A stretch of DNA of 64,000 nucleotides from the NCBI RefSeq assembly GCF_010614805.1, contig NZ_JAAFZC010000001.1:372001-436000 (forward strand), written 5' to 3'. Below are positions 17,888 through 27,800 of this stretch, piece after piece. The notes under the pieces were generated by a model. The model was not told the DNA's origin. It saw nothing but the letters and a program-made list of their open reading frames with translations, and did no database searches. Each line of letters begins with the position of its first letter. Position 1 is the first letter of the stretch. The position numbers and the translations under genes were made by a program. The stretch is from Pseudooceanicola aestuarii (GTDB taxonomy: Bacteria > Pseudomonadota > Alphaproteobacteria > Rhodobacterales > Rhodobacteraceae).

Positions 17888-18388
17888 TCAGTAGATATAC
17901 CGGATCTGCTCGCTCCAGAAACGTTCCATCCGGCGCAGGGAGGAGGTCACCCGGTCCAGCCCGTCGATACTCATTACCTCCTTTTCCTGCATGCTCATGG
18001 CGTGGCGTTGAAACAGCTCCGCCACCTTGTCGCGAACCTCCCGACCGCGCAGGGTCAGCCGGACGCGCACGGAACGGCGGTCGATCTCGCAGCGCTGGTG
18101 GTGCATGTAACCCAGGTCCACCAGTTTCTTCAGGTTGTAGCTGACGTTGCTGCCCTGGTAATAGCCACGGCTTTTCAGCTCTCCGGCGGTGACTTCGTTA
18201 TCGCCGACATTGAACAGCAACAGCGCCTGCACGGCATTGATTTCCAGCAGGCCGACCCGCTCGAACTCGTCCTTGATCACGTCCAGCAACAGCCGGTGCA
18301 TCCGTTCCACCAGGGCCAGCGCATCCACGTAGCTGCCCAGGAAGCCGTTCAGCTCGCTGCCGGGGGCGAAGGAATCGTGTATGGTCAT
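17888..18388 (-). CDS. ldtR: MarR-type regulator, LdtR-like
   Basis: A 166-residue winged-helix protein. The stretch ALVERMHRLLLDVIKDEFERVG, then NAVQALLLFNVGD, TAGELKSRGYYQGSNVSYNLKKLVDLGY and DRRSVRVRLT match LdtR, a MarR-family regulator of alphaproteobacteria linked in Liberibacter and Sinorhizobium to L,D-transpeptidase expression and osmotic tolerance. The ATG at 18388 follows GGCAGGAGA. No transpeptidase gene is nearby, so targets are elsewhere. AT-rich sequence around 18430-18455 on its upstream side probably holds its promoter. Confidence 0.75.
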   Translation of the reverse strand: MTIHDSFAPGSELNGFLGSYVDALALVERMHRLLLDVIKDEFERVGLLEINAVQALLLFNVGDNEVTAGELKSRGYYQGSNVSYNLKKLVDLGYMHHQRCEIDRRSVRVRLTLRGREVRDKVAELFQRHAMSMQEKEVMSIDGLDRVTSSLRRMERFWSEQIRYIY

Positions 18389-18478
18389 ATTCGTCTCCTG
18401 CCGTCTCCCACCGGGTGGAACCTCGGGCAAAATCACGAATATTGCGTTAAAATCAGGCCGCCTTCGACGGAAACGGAA

Positions 18479-18724
18479 TCAGGAGACCATCCGACCGATC
18501 AGCGGCGCATACTCCCCCGGCCCGGCGGCCTGGCCGCTGACCCATTGGTAAAGATCCTGATCATTCTCCGCCAGAAAGCGTTCGTAAAGGTCCAGGTCAT
18601 CGGCGGACAGGCTGTCCAGGTGGCTGTCGGCGAAGCGGGTCAGGATGATGTCCATTTCCTTGATCCCGCGCCGGATGGAACGCATGTACAGCCGCTTGCG
18701 GCGAATTTCAGGGGTCTCGCTCAT
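18479..18724 (-). CDS. sdhE: FAD assembly factor SdhE
   Basis: An 81-residue protein of the SdhE/SDHAF2 family that promotes covalent flavinylation of succinate dehydrogenase. The diagnostic motif RRGIKEMD is at residues 18-25, followed by the acidic helix DLDLYERFLAENDQDLYQW. Its start codon shares a base with the stop of the upstream HTH regulator (TGATG). The sdh genes themselves are not in this window. Confidence 0.92.
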   Translation of the reverse strand: MSETPEIRRKRLYMRSIRRGIKEMDIILTRFADSHLDSLSADDLDLYERFLAENDQDLYQWVSGQAAGPGEYAPLIGRMVS

Positions 18725-19116
18725 CAGATGCCGGGGTCCTTCAGCATGGTGCGCAGGCGCTTTTCCAACACCCCGAGACGGTCGGTCAAGGTGACCATCT
18801 GGGTGCGCAACTCACGGATTTCATTCAGGTTCGCGGTCACATCCGGGGGCAGGACCGTCTCGTCATGGGGCGGGGTCACGCCATCGCCCTCGCCGTTCAG
18901 CAGCCAGGTGAGCGACACGTTCAACAGTCCCGCCATGGTGGACAACTTGTTGGCGCGCGGCTCGCTCAGATCCTGCTCCCACGAACGCAGGGTGTTCAGC
19001 TTGATCCCCAGCCGGCGGGCCAGCTGCGTCTGGGTCATTCCGGCCGCCTCGCGGGCGGCTTCGATACGGTCACCGAAAGTGGCATTTTCGGCGGCAAACC
19101 AGTCGTCTGACATCAT
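18724..19116 (-). CDS. XRE-family HTH regulator
   Basis: A 130-residue DNA-binding protein. The helix-turn-helix spans FGDRIEAAREAAGMTQTQLARRLGIKLNTLRSWEQDLSEPR (given in parts: GMTQTQLARRLG and LNTLRSWEQ). The C-terminal part, NEIRELRTQMVTLTDRLGVLEKRL, is a likely coiled coil for dimerisation. Two adjacent ATG codons follow GGAGAGGG; the first (19116) is used here. A perfect palindrome lies 10 bases upstream of the start. It overlaps sdhE by one base, so both are probably one transcript. Confidence 0.88.
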   Translation of the reverse strand: MMSDDWFAAENATFGDRIEAAREAAGMTQTQLARRLGIKLNTLRSWEQDLSEPRANKLSTMAGLLNVSLTWLLNGEGDGVTPPHDETVLPPDVTANLNEIRELRTQMVTLTDRLGVLEKRLRTMLKDPGI

Positions 19117-19125
19117 TCCCTCTCC

Positions 19126-19145
19126 GCCGATCACGCTTGATCGGC
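19126..19145. promoter_or_regulatory. 8-4-8 palindrome, candidate operator of the HTH regulator
   Basis: GCCGATCA and TGATCGGC flank CGCT. The site sits in the 82-base divergent region between the HTH regulator and the aminotransferase gene, directly before the regulator's ribosome site. Autoregulation is the simplest reading; control of the aminotransferase is possible. Confidence 0.5.
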
Positions 19146-19162
19146 CTGTGCGCAATCCCTAA

Positions 19163-20400
<1,238 letters not shown>

Positions 20401-20401
<1 letters not shown>

Positions 20402-20814
20402 TGACGGGCGACCTGCCCTCCTATTACTTCCGCCTGCGGGAGAACGGCGCCTTCGTCTTTCGTGTGGGCGCCGAGGATCGCCAGCGGCGGTCCGAAATGG
20501 ACCAGATCGCCGTGGTCAACATCCGCAATGGCGAGGTGAAGCCGCATGGCGATCGCCAACTGACCGAAGCGGACGAACAGGCCATCGCCCGCTGGATGGT
20601 AGATCGTCGCGCGACATTGGCGGCGCGGGAGATGGAGGACATCTTCCGCCTTTCGGAACAGATGGGCCTCGCCGCCCATTGGGCGCAATCGCGCGCCACC
20701 GATGCCCAGCTGGAAGAGGTCACGGACGAGCTGCTGCTGGCCATGCATGACCTGCGCTCCCTGCTGGTTCGCAAGAAGGCGGAACGGCTGATGAAGAAGA
20801 CCGGGGAGACGTGA
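20401..20814 (+). CDS. Conserved hypothetical protein
   Basis: A 137-residue soluble protein I do not recognise. The N-terminal half looks like a small beta domain (YYFRLRENGAFVFRVGAED, then IAVVNIRNGEVKP), and the rest is helical with many charged residues, ending in KKAERLMKKTGET. The start codon shares one base with the stop of the aminotransferase (TGATG), so it is translated together with it. Confidence 0.75.
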
Positions 20815-20867
20815 GCCGAGGGGCCGGTCGGCGCGCCGGCCCGGCCCGTCAGCCACGCACCCGCGCG

Positions 20868-22238
20868 TCAGCCCGTCTGCGGCTGGGCCGCCAGCTGCGG
20901 CAGCACCGTGCGCCAGAACCGGCCCATCATCAGCACCCCGGCACAGGCCAGCCCCGTGGCCAGCCCCAACCAGATACCGACGCCGCCCCAATCCAGCACG
21001 AAGCCCAACACATAGGCCACTGGACAGCCGACAACCCAGTAGGACACCGCCGCGTAGATCATCGGCAACCGCGTGTCCTGCAATCCGCGCAGCAATCCCA
21101 GGGCCATGGCCTGGGCCGCATCCACCAGCTGGAACAGCGCCGAGGCGGCCAGCAGCAGCGTACCGATGGCGATCACTTCGGCTCGCGCCGGATCTCCCGG
21201 GTCCAGGAACAGGCCGATCAGAAACGCCGGCAGCGCCAGGTAGGCCACGATGGTAAAGGCCACGACGATCCCCGACATGGTGATCGCCACCACCGCACCG
21301 CGCCGGATCTCCGCCACCGCGCCGCGCCCGTGCAACCGGCCCACGCGCACCGTCGCAGCCTGGCTGAACCCCAGGTGCACCATGAAGATCAACGATGATA
21401 TCTGAAGCGCGATGCCATGCGCCGCAAGCGGCACTTCACCCAGCCAGCCCATCATGACGGAAGAGGCGGCGAACAGCCCGACCTCGGCCACCGTGGTGGT
21501 GCCGATGGGCCAACCCAGGCGGAACACCTGGCCGAAGGCCTCCCAATCGGGGCGCCACAGCCGTTGAAACAGCGCATGTTCCGGCGTCGCGATCTGGACG
21601 TAGATCACCAGGAAGATCAACGAGGCCAGGTGCATGACCAATGAGGCGATGGCCGCACCGGTGATCCCCAGCTCGGGGAAGCCCCAGGCACCGAAGATCA
21701 GCGCGTAGTTGAACAGCCCGTTGACCACCGCAGCCACCAGCATCGCCACAAGGACGACCTTGGTCCGTTCCAGTGCGGCAAGGTGGCTTTTCAGCACCAT
21801 CACCGCCAGCGCCGGGAAGATGCCCCAGCCCAGGATATCCAGGTAATCCGCCGCCAGCGCCGCCAGCTCGGGCTTCTGTCCCAGCAGGATCAGCAGCGGC
21901 TCCGCGCTCAGCAGGATGGGCAGGGTCAGCACGGCATAGAGCATGGACAGCCACAGGCTCATCCGGGTGACACGCCGGGCCTGCGTGGTGTCGCCGCGCC
22001 CTTCCGCCGCCGCGACCAGCGGCGTGACGGCAAAGGCAAAGCCGGACCCGAAGATGAACAGCACGAAGAACAGCGTCCCGGCCAGGATCTCGGCCGCCAG
22101 AACGGTCACGTCGTACCAGCCCAGCATCACCGCATCGGTCAGGGTGATGGCGAATTGCGCCAATTGCCCACCCGCAAGCGGCAGGCCCAGGGCCAGGGTC
22201 GCGACGGCGTGCTGTCGATATGTCATCGGTCCGGTCAT
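20868..22238 (-). CDS. MATE family efflux transporter
   Basis: A 456-residue membrane protein with about 12 helices arranged as two repeats. The N-terminal repeat begins LALGLPLAGGQLAQFAITLTDAVMLGW and the second repeat contains RLGWPIGTTTVAEVGLFAASSVMMGWLG, both typical of NorM-like multidrug and toxin extrusion pumps driven by Na+ or H+. The start at 22238 has no strong ribosome site; a second ATG is four codons downstream. The substrate is unknown. It diverges from parE. Confidence 0.9.
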   Translation of the reverse strand: MTGPMTYRQHAVATLALGLPLAGGQLAQFAITLTDAVMLGWYDVTVLAAEILAGTLFFVLFIFGSGFAFAVTPLVAAAEGRGDTTQARRVTRMSLWLSMLYAVLTLPILLSAEPLLILLGQKPELAALAADYLDILGWGIFPALAVMVLKSHLAALERTKVVLVAMLVAAVVNGLFNYALIFGAWGFPELGITGAAIASLVMHLASLIFLVIYVQIATPEHALFQRLWRPDWEAFGQVFRLGWPIGTTTVAEVGLFAASSVMMGWLGEVPLAAHGIALQISSLIFMVHLGFSQAATVRVGRLHGRGAVAEIRRGAVVAITMSGIVVAFTIVAYLALPAFLIGLFLDPGDPARAEVIAIGTLLLAASALFQLVDAAQAMALGLLRGLQDTRLPMIYAAVSYWVVGCPVAYVLGFVLDWGGVGIWLGLATGLACAGVLMMGRFWRTVLPQLAAQPQTG

Positions 22239-22448
22239 GCGCTGGCCATACGCCCCCGAACACAATCGGGCAAGACTGGCCCGGCGCCGATATCCGCAGC
22301 CGCGCTGCCGACCTTTCCGCAATGCGCCTTCCCCGTGCCGTCGGCCAGCAGCCGTGGCCCCTGCCGGGATGACGTGGCGCGGTTGGCCCTTTCAACGGGC
22401 GGCGCGGGCTGACATAATGTCCGCCACTCACATCGAACCGGGCAGATC

Positions 22449-24407
22449 ATGGCAGACGACCTCCTCGCCGGCGCGCAGCCGGACACGTATGATGCATCCT
22501 CCATCGAAGTGCTCGAAGGGCTGGAACCCGTGCGCAAGCGGCCCGGGATGTATATCGGCGGCACCGATGAACGGGCGCTGCATCACCTCGTGGCCGAGAT
22601 CCTCGACAATTCCATGGACGAGGCCGTCGCAGGCCATGCCTCCCGGATCGAGGTGGAGCTGCATGCCGACAATTCCATCACCATCCGCGACAACGGGCGC
22701 GGGATGCCCTTTGACCCGCATCCCAAGTTCCCCGGCAAATCCGCGCTGGAGGTGATCCTGTGCACCCTGCACGCGGGCGGCAAGTTCTCGGGCAAGGCCT
22801 ACGAGACCTCGGGCGGTCTGCACGGGGTTGGTGCCTCGGTGGTGAACGCCCTGTCGGACAAGATGGTCGTGCAGGTCGCGCGCGACCGCAAACTGGTGGA
22901 ACAGCGGTTCTCCCGAGGGATCCCGCAGGGCCCGCTTGAGGAAATCGGCGCCGCCCCGAACCGGCGCGGCACCACGACGATCTTTCATCCCGATGCGGAG
23001 ATCTTCGGCTCTCACAGGTTCAAGCCGGCGCGGCTGTTCAAATCCATCCGCTCCAAGGCCTATCTCTTTTCCGGCGTCGAGATCCGCTGGAAATCCGAAA
23101 TCGACGACGGCGAAACCCCGACCGAAGCGACGTTCCACTTTCCCGGCGGGTTGGCCGATTACCTGAACGAAACGCTGGCAGGCGCCACCGCCTATGCCGA
23201 CAATCCCTTTGCCGGGCGGGTCGATTTTCAGGAACGGTTCGGCGTGCCGGGCCGGGTGGAATGGGCGATCAACTGGACCCCCACCCGCGACGGATTCATT
23301 CAATCCTATTGCAACACGGTCCCCACCCCCGAGGGCGGCACCCATGTCATGGGCTTCTGGGCCGCGGTGCTGAAGGGCATCCGCGCCTATGGCGAGCTGG
23401 TCAACAACCGCAAGGCCGCCCAGATCACCCGCGACGATCTGTTGACCGGCGGCGCCGCGCTGGTGTCATGCTTTATCCGCGAACCGGAGTTCGTCGGCCA
23501 GACCAAGGACCGGCTGGCCACGGTAGAAGCCGCCAAACTGGTCGAGGGCGCGGTGCGCGACCATTTCGACACCTGGCTGGCCAATGACACCAAAAGTGCC
23601 GGTGCGATCCTGGATTTCCTGGTCCTGCGCGCCGAGGAACGGCTGCGCCGCAAGCAGGAGAAGGAGACGCAGCGCAAATCCGCCACCAAGAAGCTGCGCC
23701 TGCCGGGCAAGCTGACCGATTGCACCTCCAACACCCGCGACGGCACCGAATTGTTTCTGGTGGAAGGCGACAGCGCCGGCGGATCTGCCAAGATGGCGCG
23801 CGACCGCAAGACCCAGGCTCTGCTGCCCCTGCGCGGCAAGATCCTGAACGTACTGGGGGCGGCGTCCAACAAGATCGGATCCAACCAGGAAATCGCCGAC
23901 CTGTGTCAGGCCATTGGTGTCGGGCTGGGCAGCCGGTTCAACGTCGATGACCTGCGCTATGACAAGATCATCATCATGACCGACGCGGATGTCGACGGGG
24001 CGCATATCGCCTCGTTGCTGATGACCTTCTTCTTCACCCAGATGCGTCCGATGATCGACCGTGGCCACCTGTACCTGGCCTGCCCGCCGCTGTTCCGTCT
24101 GACCCAGGGCGCGAAACATGTCTACGCTCAGGACGAGGCCGAGCGCGATCGCTGGCTGGAATCGGGGCTGGGCGGGCGCGGCAAGATCGACGTCAGCCGG
24201 TTCAAGGGCCTGGGCGAAATGGATGCCAAGGATCTGAAGGTCACGACCATGGACCCCGACAGCCGCAAGCTGATCCGCGTCACCATCGACGAGGACGAGC
24301 CGGGCGAAACCGGCGACCTGGTGGAACGGCTGATGGGCAAGAAACCGGAATTGCGGTTCCAGTACATCCAGGAGAATGCCCGCTTCGTCGAGGAACTGGA
24401 CGTCTGA
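22449..24407 (+). CDS. parE: DNA topoisomerase IV subunit B
   Basis: A 652-residue ATPase subunit of the decatenase topoisomerase IV. GHKL motifs: VAEILDNSMDEAVAG, DNGRGMPFDPHP, and GGLHGVGASVVNALS. The Toprim part has VEGDSAGGSAKMARDR (about residue 435) and MTDADVDGAHIASLL. The short length (about 650, against about 800 for GyrB) and the ALEVILCTLHAGGKF sequence point to ParE. It is not next to parC here. The start ATG follows CGGGCAGATC, a weak site. Confidence 0.92.
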   Translation: MADDLLAGAQPDTYDASSIEVLEGLEPVRKRPGMYIGGTDERALHHLVAEILDNSMDEAVAGHASRIEVELHADNSITIRDNGRGMPFDPHPKFPGKSALEVILCTLHAGGKFSGKAYETSGGLHGVGASVVNALSDKMVVQVARDRKLVEQRFSRGIPQGPLEEIGAAPNRRGTTTIFHPDAEIFGSHRFKPARLFKSIRSKAYLFSGVEIRWKSEIDDGETPTEATFHFPGGLADYLNETLAGATAYADNPFAGRVDFQERFGVPGRVEWAINWTPTRDGFIQSYCNTVPTPEGGTHVMGFWAAVLKGIRAYGELVNNRKAAQITRDDLLTGGAALVSCFIREPEFVGQTKDRLATVEAAKLVEGAVRDHFDTWLANDTKSAGAILDFLVLRAEERLRRKQEKETQRKSATKKLRLPGKLTDCTSNTRDGTELFLVEGDSAGGSAKMARDRKTQALLPLRGKILNVLGAASNKIGSNQEIADLCQAIGVGLGSRFNVDDLRYDKIIIMTDADVDGAHIASLLMTFFFTQMRPMIDRGHLYLACPPLFRLTQGAKHVYAQDEAERDRWLESGLGGRGKIDVSRFKGLGEMDAKDLKVTTMDPDSRKLIRVTIDEDEPGETGDLVERLMGKKPELRFQYIQENARFVEELDV

Positions 24408-24690
24408 TCGAAACGGCCCTTGACCGGGCTGCGATTGGGAAAGGCCCGTGCAATCCGTCCGCCCCGGCGGCGTGTGACCCAGGTGGCGTATATTGCACGG
24501 GGTGGCGTTGACGATGCGCGCCGCCCCGGTCGCGAACATGCCGCAGCGTGTCAATGCCGCAACCAGAATCGTCCGGCCCGTGCCTGAATGTCGTCCAGGG
24601 TCGAGACAATGCAGGGGGCTCTGCCCCCTCTTGAGCCGTTGGCTCAATTCACCCCTGCGGTATTTCTGCCCGAAGGCGGTGGCCGGTTTT
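24408..24690. other. 283-bp convergent gap after parE
   Basis: No gene is visible. The right half carries two tandem hairpins (24611-24658). The long open frame that crosses this gap on the plus strand is the upstream extension of the zinc-finger gene at 25702 and runs opposite a real hydrolase gene. Confidence 0.5.
24611..24658. terminator. Tandem hairpins with alternative pairing
   Basis: GGGGGC-TCT-GCCCCC (24614-24628) is followed by TTGAGCC-GTT-GGCTCAA (24631-24647). Outer arms GCAGGGG (24611-24617) and CCCCTGC (24652-24658) can pair instead of the first stem. It lies between convergent genes, so it may end transcripts from either side, though no long T-run follows. Confidence 0.4.
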
Positions 24691-25581
24691 TCAGCCCGGC
24701 AGCCAGTCGCGCAGGATCCGGGCGATCCGCTGCGGTTGCTGGTGGATCAGCCAGTGGTCGGCGCCGGGGATCGTGACGCGGGTCAGGTCGGTGCAATAGG
24801 CCTCCAGCCCTTCGGTGGCCTCGGGGAGGAGAGCTGTGTCGGCCTCTCCCCAGATCAGCAGGTGGGGCATGGTCACCGGCAGGTGGTCCGGGCCGGGGAC
24901 CGACGCGTCGGCGGTCCGGCCCGGCTCGGGCACCACGATGGGCGAGGCGCGGTACCAGTTCAGCATCCCGCGCAGCCGCCCGGGGCGCGACCATTCCGCC
25001 AGGTAGCGGGCGCGGCGCGCGCCACTCAGCCAGGACATGTCCATGGCATGCCCGAAAAGGCCCAGCAGTCGGGCGTAGCCGTCGGCGGCCAGGTGCTCCT
25101 CTGCCCCGTCGCGACGCAGGGCGTGGAAATATTGCGAGGCTGCCGCCTGTGCCCCGCCCCGGTTCAACGCCCGCTGGAACGGGCCGGGATGCACACCGTT
25201 CAGGATCACCAGCCGCGCCACCAGGTCGGGCCGCGCAATGGCCAACCCATAGGCCACCGCCGCCCCCCAATCGTGGCCCAGCACGGTCAGCGGCGCGGTT
25301 TGTGGCGCCTCGGCGTCGAGCGCGCCGATCAGGGCCGCCATGTCGGCCACCAGATGCCGGGCCTTGTAGGCCGACACCTCTTCGGGCGCGGCGCTTTGGC
25401 CATAGCCACGCTGGTCGGGGGCGATGCAGTGGAACCTGTCGGCCAGCAGCGGCGCCAGGTCGTCCCAGGCAGCCCCGTATTCCGGGAATCCGTGCAGCAT
25501 CACCAGCCTCGGCAATCCTACCGCGCCCCATTCGCGCAGGTGTATCACCTGCCCGTCCAAGATCAGCTGCCGGTCGCGCAT
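24691..25581 (-). CDS. Alpha/beta hydrolase, epoxide hydrolase-like
   Basis: A 296-residue enzyme. The motifs are those of epoxide hydrolases and haloalkane dehalogenases: VMLHGFPEYGAAWDD (HGxP), APDQRGYGQS, and the Asp nucleophile in LGHDWGAAVAY. The acid follows in IWGEADTALL and the histidine in PGADHWLIHQQP. The cap region SWLSGARRARYLAEWSRPG is present. Start: ATG at 25581 with GGGGGG eight bases upstream; an ATG seven codons earlier is possible. Substrate unknown. Confidence 0.87.
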   Translation of the reverse strand: MRDRQLILDGQVIHLREWGAVGLPRLVMLHGFPEYGAAWDDLAPLLADRFHCIAPDQRGYGQSAAPEEVSAYKARHLVADMAALIGALDAEAPQTAPLTVLGHDWGAAVAYGLAIARPDLVARLVILNGVHPGPFQRALNRGGAQAAASQYFHALRRDGAEEHLAADGYARLLGLFGHAMDMSWLSGARRARYLAEWSRPGRLRGMLNWYRASPIVVPEPGRTADASVPGPDHLPVTMPHLLIWGEADTALLPEATEGLEAYCTDLTRVTIPGADHWLIHQQPQRIARILRDWLPG

Positions 25582-25701
25582 CGGCTGTTCCCCCCCGTTC
25601 ATCCGCCGGCGACGGTCCCCCGCGCGGGGGCGCATGTCAACGCCGCCCTTTGCCCGACAGCCCCGTGCCCCTATCTATGTCCCCAAGCAGGGAGACGTGT
25701 C

Positions 25702-25971
25702 ATGGCCGGAGGATGGAGCCGCGACGGCGCGGTCAGCGAACAGATTGAGGCTTCCATCGCGGAGGAACTGGCCCGGCTGAAAGCCCGCCCGACCCCGCAG
25801 GGCGCCAGCCTGACCCATTGCGCGGAATGCGATGAGCCGATCCCTGAGACCCGCCGCCAAGCGGTGCCGGGGGTAAAGCTGTGCATCGACTGCCAATCCG
25901 AACGTGACCCCCGCCGCATCGCGCGCGGCGGCTTCAACCGGCGCGGGTCCAAGGACAGCCAGCTGAAATAG
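25702..25971 (+). CDS. DksA/TraR-type C4 zinc-finger protein (YbiI-like)
   Basis: An 89-residue protein. The four zinc cysteines are in CAECDEPIPETRR and KLCIDCQ, the arrangement of the DksA/TraR C-terminal finger. It lacks the long coiled coil of true DksA, so it belongs with short forms such as YbiI and may bind RNA polymerase or something else. The ATG at 25702 follows GGGAGACGTGTC. The open frame extends far upstream but is opposite a real gene there. Confidence 0.85.
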   Translation: MAGGWSRDGAVSEQIEASIAEELARLKARPTPQGASLTHCAECDEPIPETRRQAVPGVKLCIDCQSERDPRRIARGGFNRRGSKDSQLK

Positions 25972-26067
25972 CGGCGACGGCGGAACCTTGCCGGGCATCG
26001 CCCGCCCTGGGGTGGCGCGACCATCAGCCCCTTTGCCGAACCCCGCGCGGAGGCTATCAGGGGCACC

Positions 26068-26751
26068 ATGGCATTGACCCGACGTACCCCCTTGGCTCTC
26101 CGCACCGCCTGCTGCCGCCTGCTGGCCGGCCTGGCCGCGGCCGCATTGTTTCAGGCATCCCCGCCCGCGCAGGCCCATCCTCATATCTTCATCGAGACGG
26201 CGCTGACCCTCCAGGTGGATACCGATGGGCAACTGACCGGGGTCGAGGTGTCCTGGGCCTACGACCAGATGTATTCGATGCTGGTGCTGGACGACATGGC
26301 GCTGGATCCCGAATATGATGGCGTGCTGACCGGCGCGGAGGAGGCCCGCTTGTCCGGCTTCGACCTGAACTGGATCGAAGGGTTCGAGGGCGATCTGTAC
26401 CTCGCCCGGGACGGTGCCCCCGTGGCGCTGGAAGCGCCGCAGAACCGGGGGGCGCAATTCGAGGACGGGCGCGTCGTGTCGCGCCATTTCCGCGCCTTGA
26501 CCACACCGGTTCCAGCGGCGGGCCTGACGGTCAAGGCCTATGACCCGTCCTTCTACACCGCCTATGACCTGGGCGGTGGCGTCACCGTCACCGGCCCTTG
26601 CCGCGCCGCGATCACCAAGCCGGTCCGGACCGATAGCTACGTCGCGCTGGCCGAGAAGATGGCAGAGCTGCCGCGCGACGCCGATGACGTGCCGCAAGTC
26701 GGCGAAACCTTCGCCGAAACGATCACCCTGACCTGCGGAGGCCGCACATGA
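26068..26751 (+). CDS. DUF1007 family protein
   Basis: A 227-residue protein with an N-terminal signal segment (LLAGLAAAALFQASPPAQA) and the family opening AHPHIFIETALTLQVD. DUF1007 proteins are exported and commonly paired with NicO-type metal transporters, perhaps supplying or trapping the metal ion; this role is inferred from gene pairing. Two cysteines (GPCRAA and LTCGG) flank the last part. The end overlaps the transporter gene by four bases (ATGA), indicating a coupled pair. Confidence 0.88.
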   Translation: MALTRRTPLALRTACCRLLAGLAAAALFQASPPAQAHPHIFIETALTLQVDTDGQLTGVEVSWAYDQMYSMLVLDDMALDPEYDGVLTGAEEARLSGFDLNWIEGFEGDLYLARDGAPVALEAPQNRGAQFEDGRVVSRHFRALTTPVPAAGLTVKAYDPSFYTAYDLGGGVTVTGPCRAAITKPVRTDSYVALAEKMAELPRDADDVPQVGETFAETITLTCGGRT

Positions 26752-27797
26752 CCCTGCTTCGCCAGACCGAGGATCGCACGGCACCCCGTCCGCTGTGGTT
26801 CCGCCTTTTGCCGGTGATCCCGCTGTTGGGGGCGCTGTGGATCGCCTGGCTGCTGTGGGGCCAGGGCGGCATGGCGCGGATCTCCGTCTGGGCGGCGGAG
26901 GGCCAGCGCGATGCGCAGAACGCCATGGCCGGCACGTTGCGGGCGTTGCGCGCGGGCGATCCGGCGGCGCTGAGTGCGCTGTTGGGCCTGTGCTTTACCT
27001 ATGGGTTCTTTCACGCGGCGGGGCCGGGCCATGGCAAGATCCTGATCGGCGGCTACGGGCTGGCGCGCCGGGTCAGCGCGTTGCGGCTGGCGGCGCTGGC
27101 GCTGGTCTCCAGCCTGGCGCAATCGGCCAGCGCGGTGATCCTGGTGCTGGCCGGGGTCTCGGCGCTGAATCTGTCGCGGGAGGCGCTGGTGGGCGTGACC
27201 GAGGATTGGCTGGCCCCGGCGTCCTATGGTGCGATCGCGCTGATCGGGCTTTGGCTGGCGTTTCGGGGCCTGCGGCGCCTGTGGCGCAGCCTGCGTCCGC
27301 AGGGCATGTCCCCTGGCGGTACCTCCCCTGGGGCCGGCGCCCGGGATCAAGTCCATGCGCATGACCTTGGCACCGATCCCGCTCACGGCCACACGCACGA
27401 CCACGGAGAGAACGGGACCTGCGAATGCGGTCACCGGCATGGCCCCACGGTCGAAGAGGCCGAGAACCTGCGATCCTTTCGCGAGGCTGTGCTGCTGATC
27501 GGGGCGATTGCCATGCGCCCCTGTACCGGTGCGTTGTTCCTGATGGTGCTGACTTGGCGGATGGACATCCTGGGAGCGGGAATCGCGGGCACCTTTGCCA
27601 TCGGGCTGGGCGTTGCGATGTTTACCGTCACGATCGCGCTGTTGTCGGTGTTCCTGCGCGCGGGAACGGCAGAGCGCCTTTCGGCCGCCCTGCCCGGAGC
27701 CCTCCGGCCCCGTCGAACACTCGCCCTGTTGGAATTGTTGGCCGGGGCGCTGATTGCCATCGCCTCCGGCCAACTTGTCCTTCAGGCGCTTGCCTGA
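26748..27797 (+). CDS. Nickel/cobalt transporter, NicO family
   Basis: A 349-residue membrane protein of the NicO/RcnA group. The family motif HAAGPGHGKILIGGYGLAR is about residue 90, and GAIAMRPCTGALFLMVLTWRMD in the second half. Between them a His- and Cys-rich loop (HAHDLGTDPAHGHTHDHGENGTCECGHRHG, in parts) about residues 202-231 is likely a metal-binding sensor or buffer. Direction of transport is not certain: RcnA exports, but DUF1007-linked forms may import. Ends three bases before a convergent gene. Confidence 0.88.
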   Translation: MTLLRQTEDRTAPRPLWFRLLPVIPLLGALWIAWLLWGQGGMARISVWAAEGQRDAQNAMAGTLRALRAGDPAALSALLGLCFTYGFFHAAGPGHGKILIGGYGLARRVSALRLAALALVSSLAQSASAVILVLAGVSALNLSREALVGVTEDWLAPASYGAIALIGLWLAFRGLRRLWRSLRPQGMSPGGTSPGAGARDQVHAHDLGTDPAHGHTHDHGENGTCECGHRHGPTVEEAENLRSFREAVLLIGAIAMRPCTGALFLMVLTWRMDILGAGIAGTFAIGLGVAMFTVTIALLSVFLRAGTAERLSAALPGALRPRRTLALLELLAGALIAIASGQLVLQALA

Positions 27798-27800
27798 TCC

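Noticed and set aside
22449..24407. Gyrase subunit B as an alternative to ParE
   Set aside because: Length near 650 residues and the ALEVILCTLHAGGKF segment point to ParE; GyrB would be about 800 residues.
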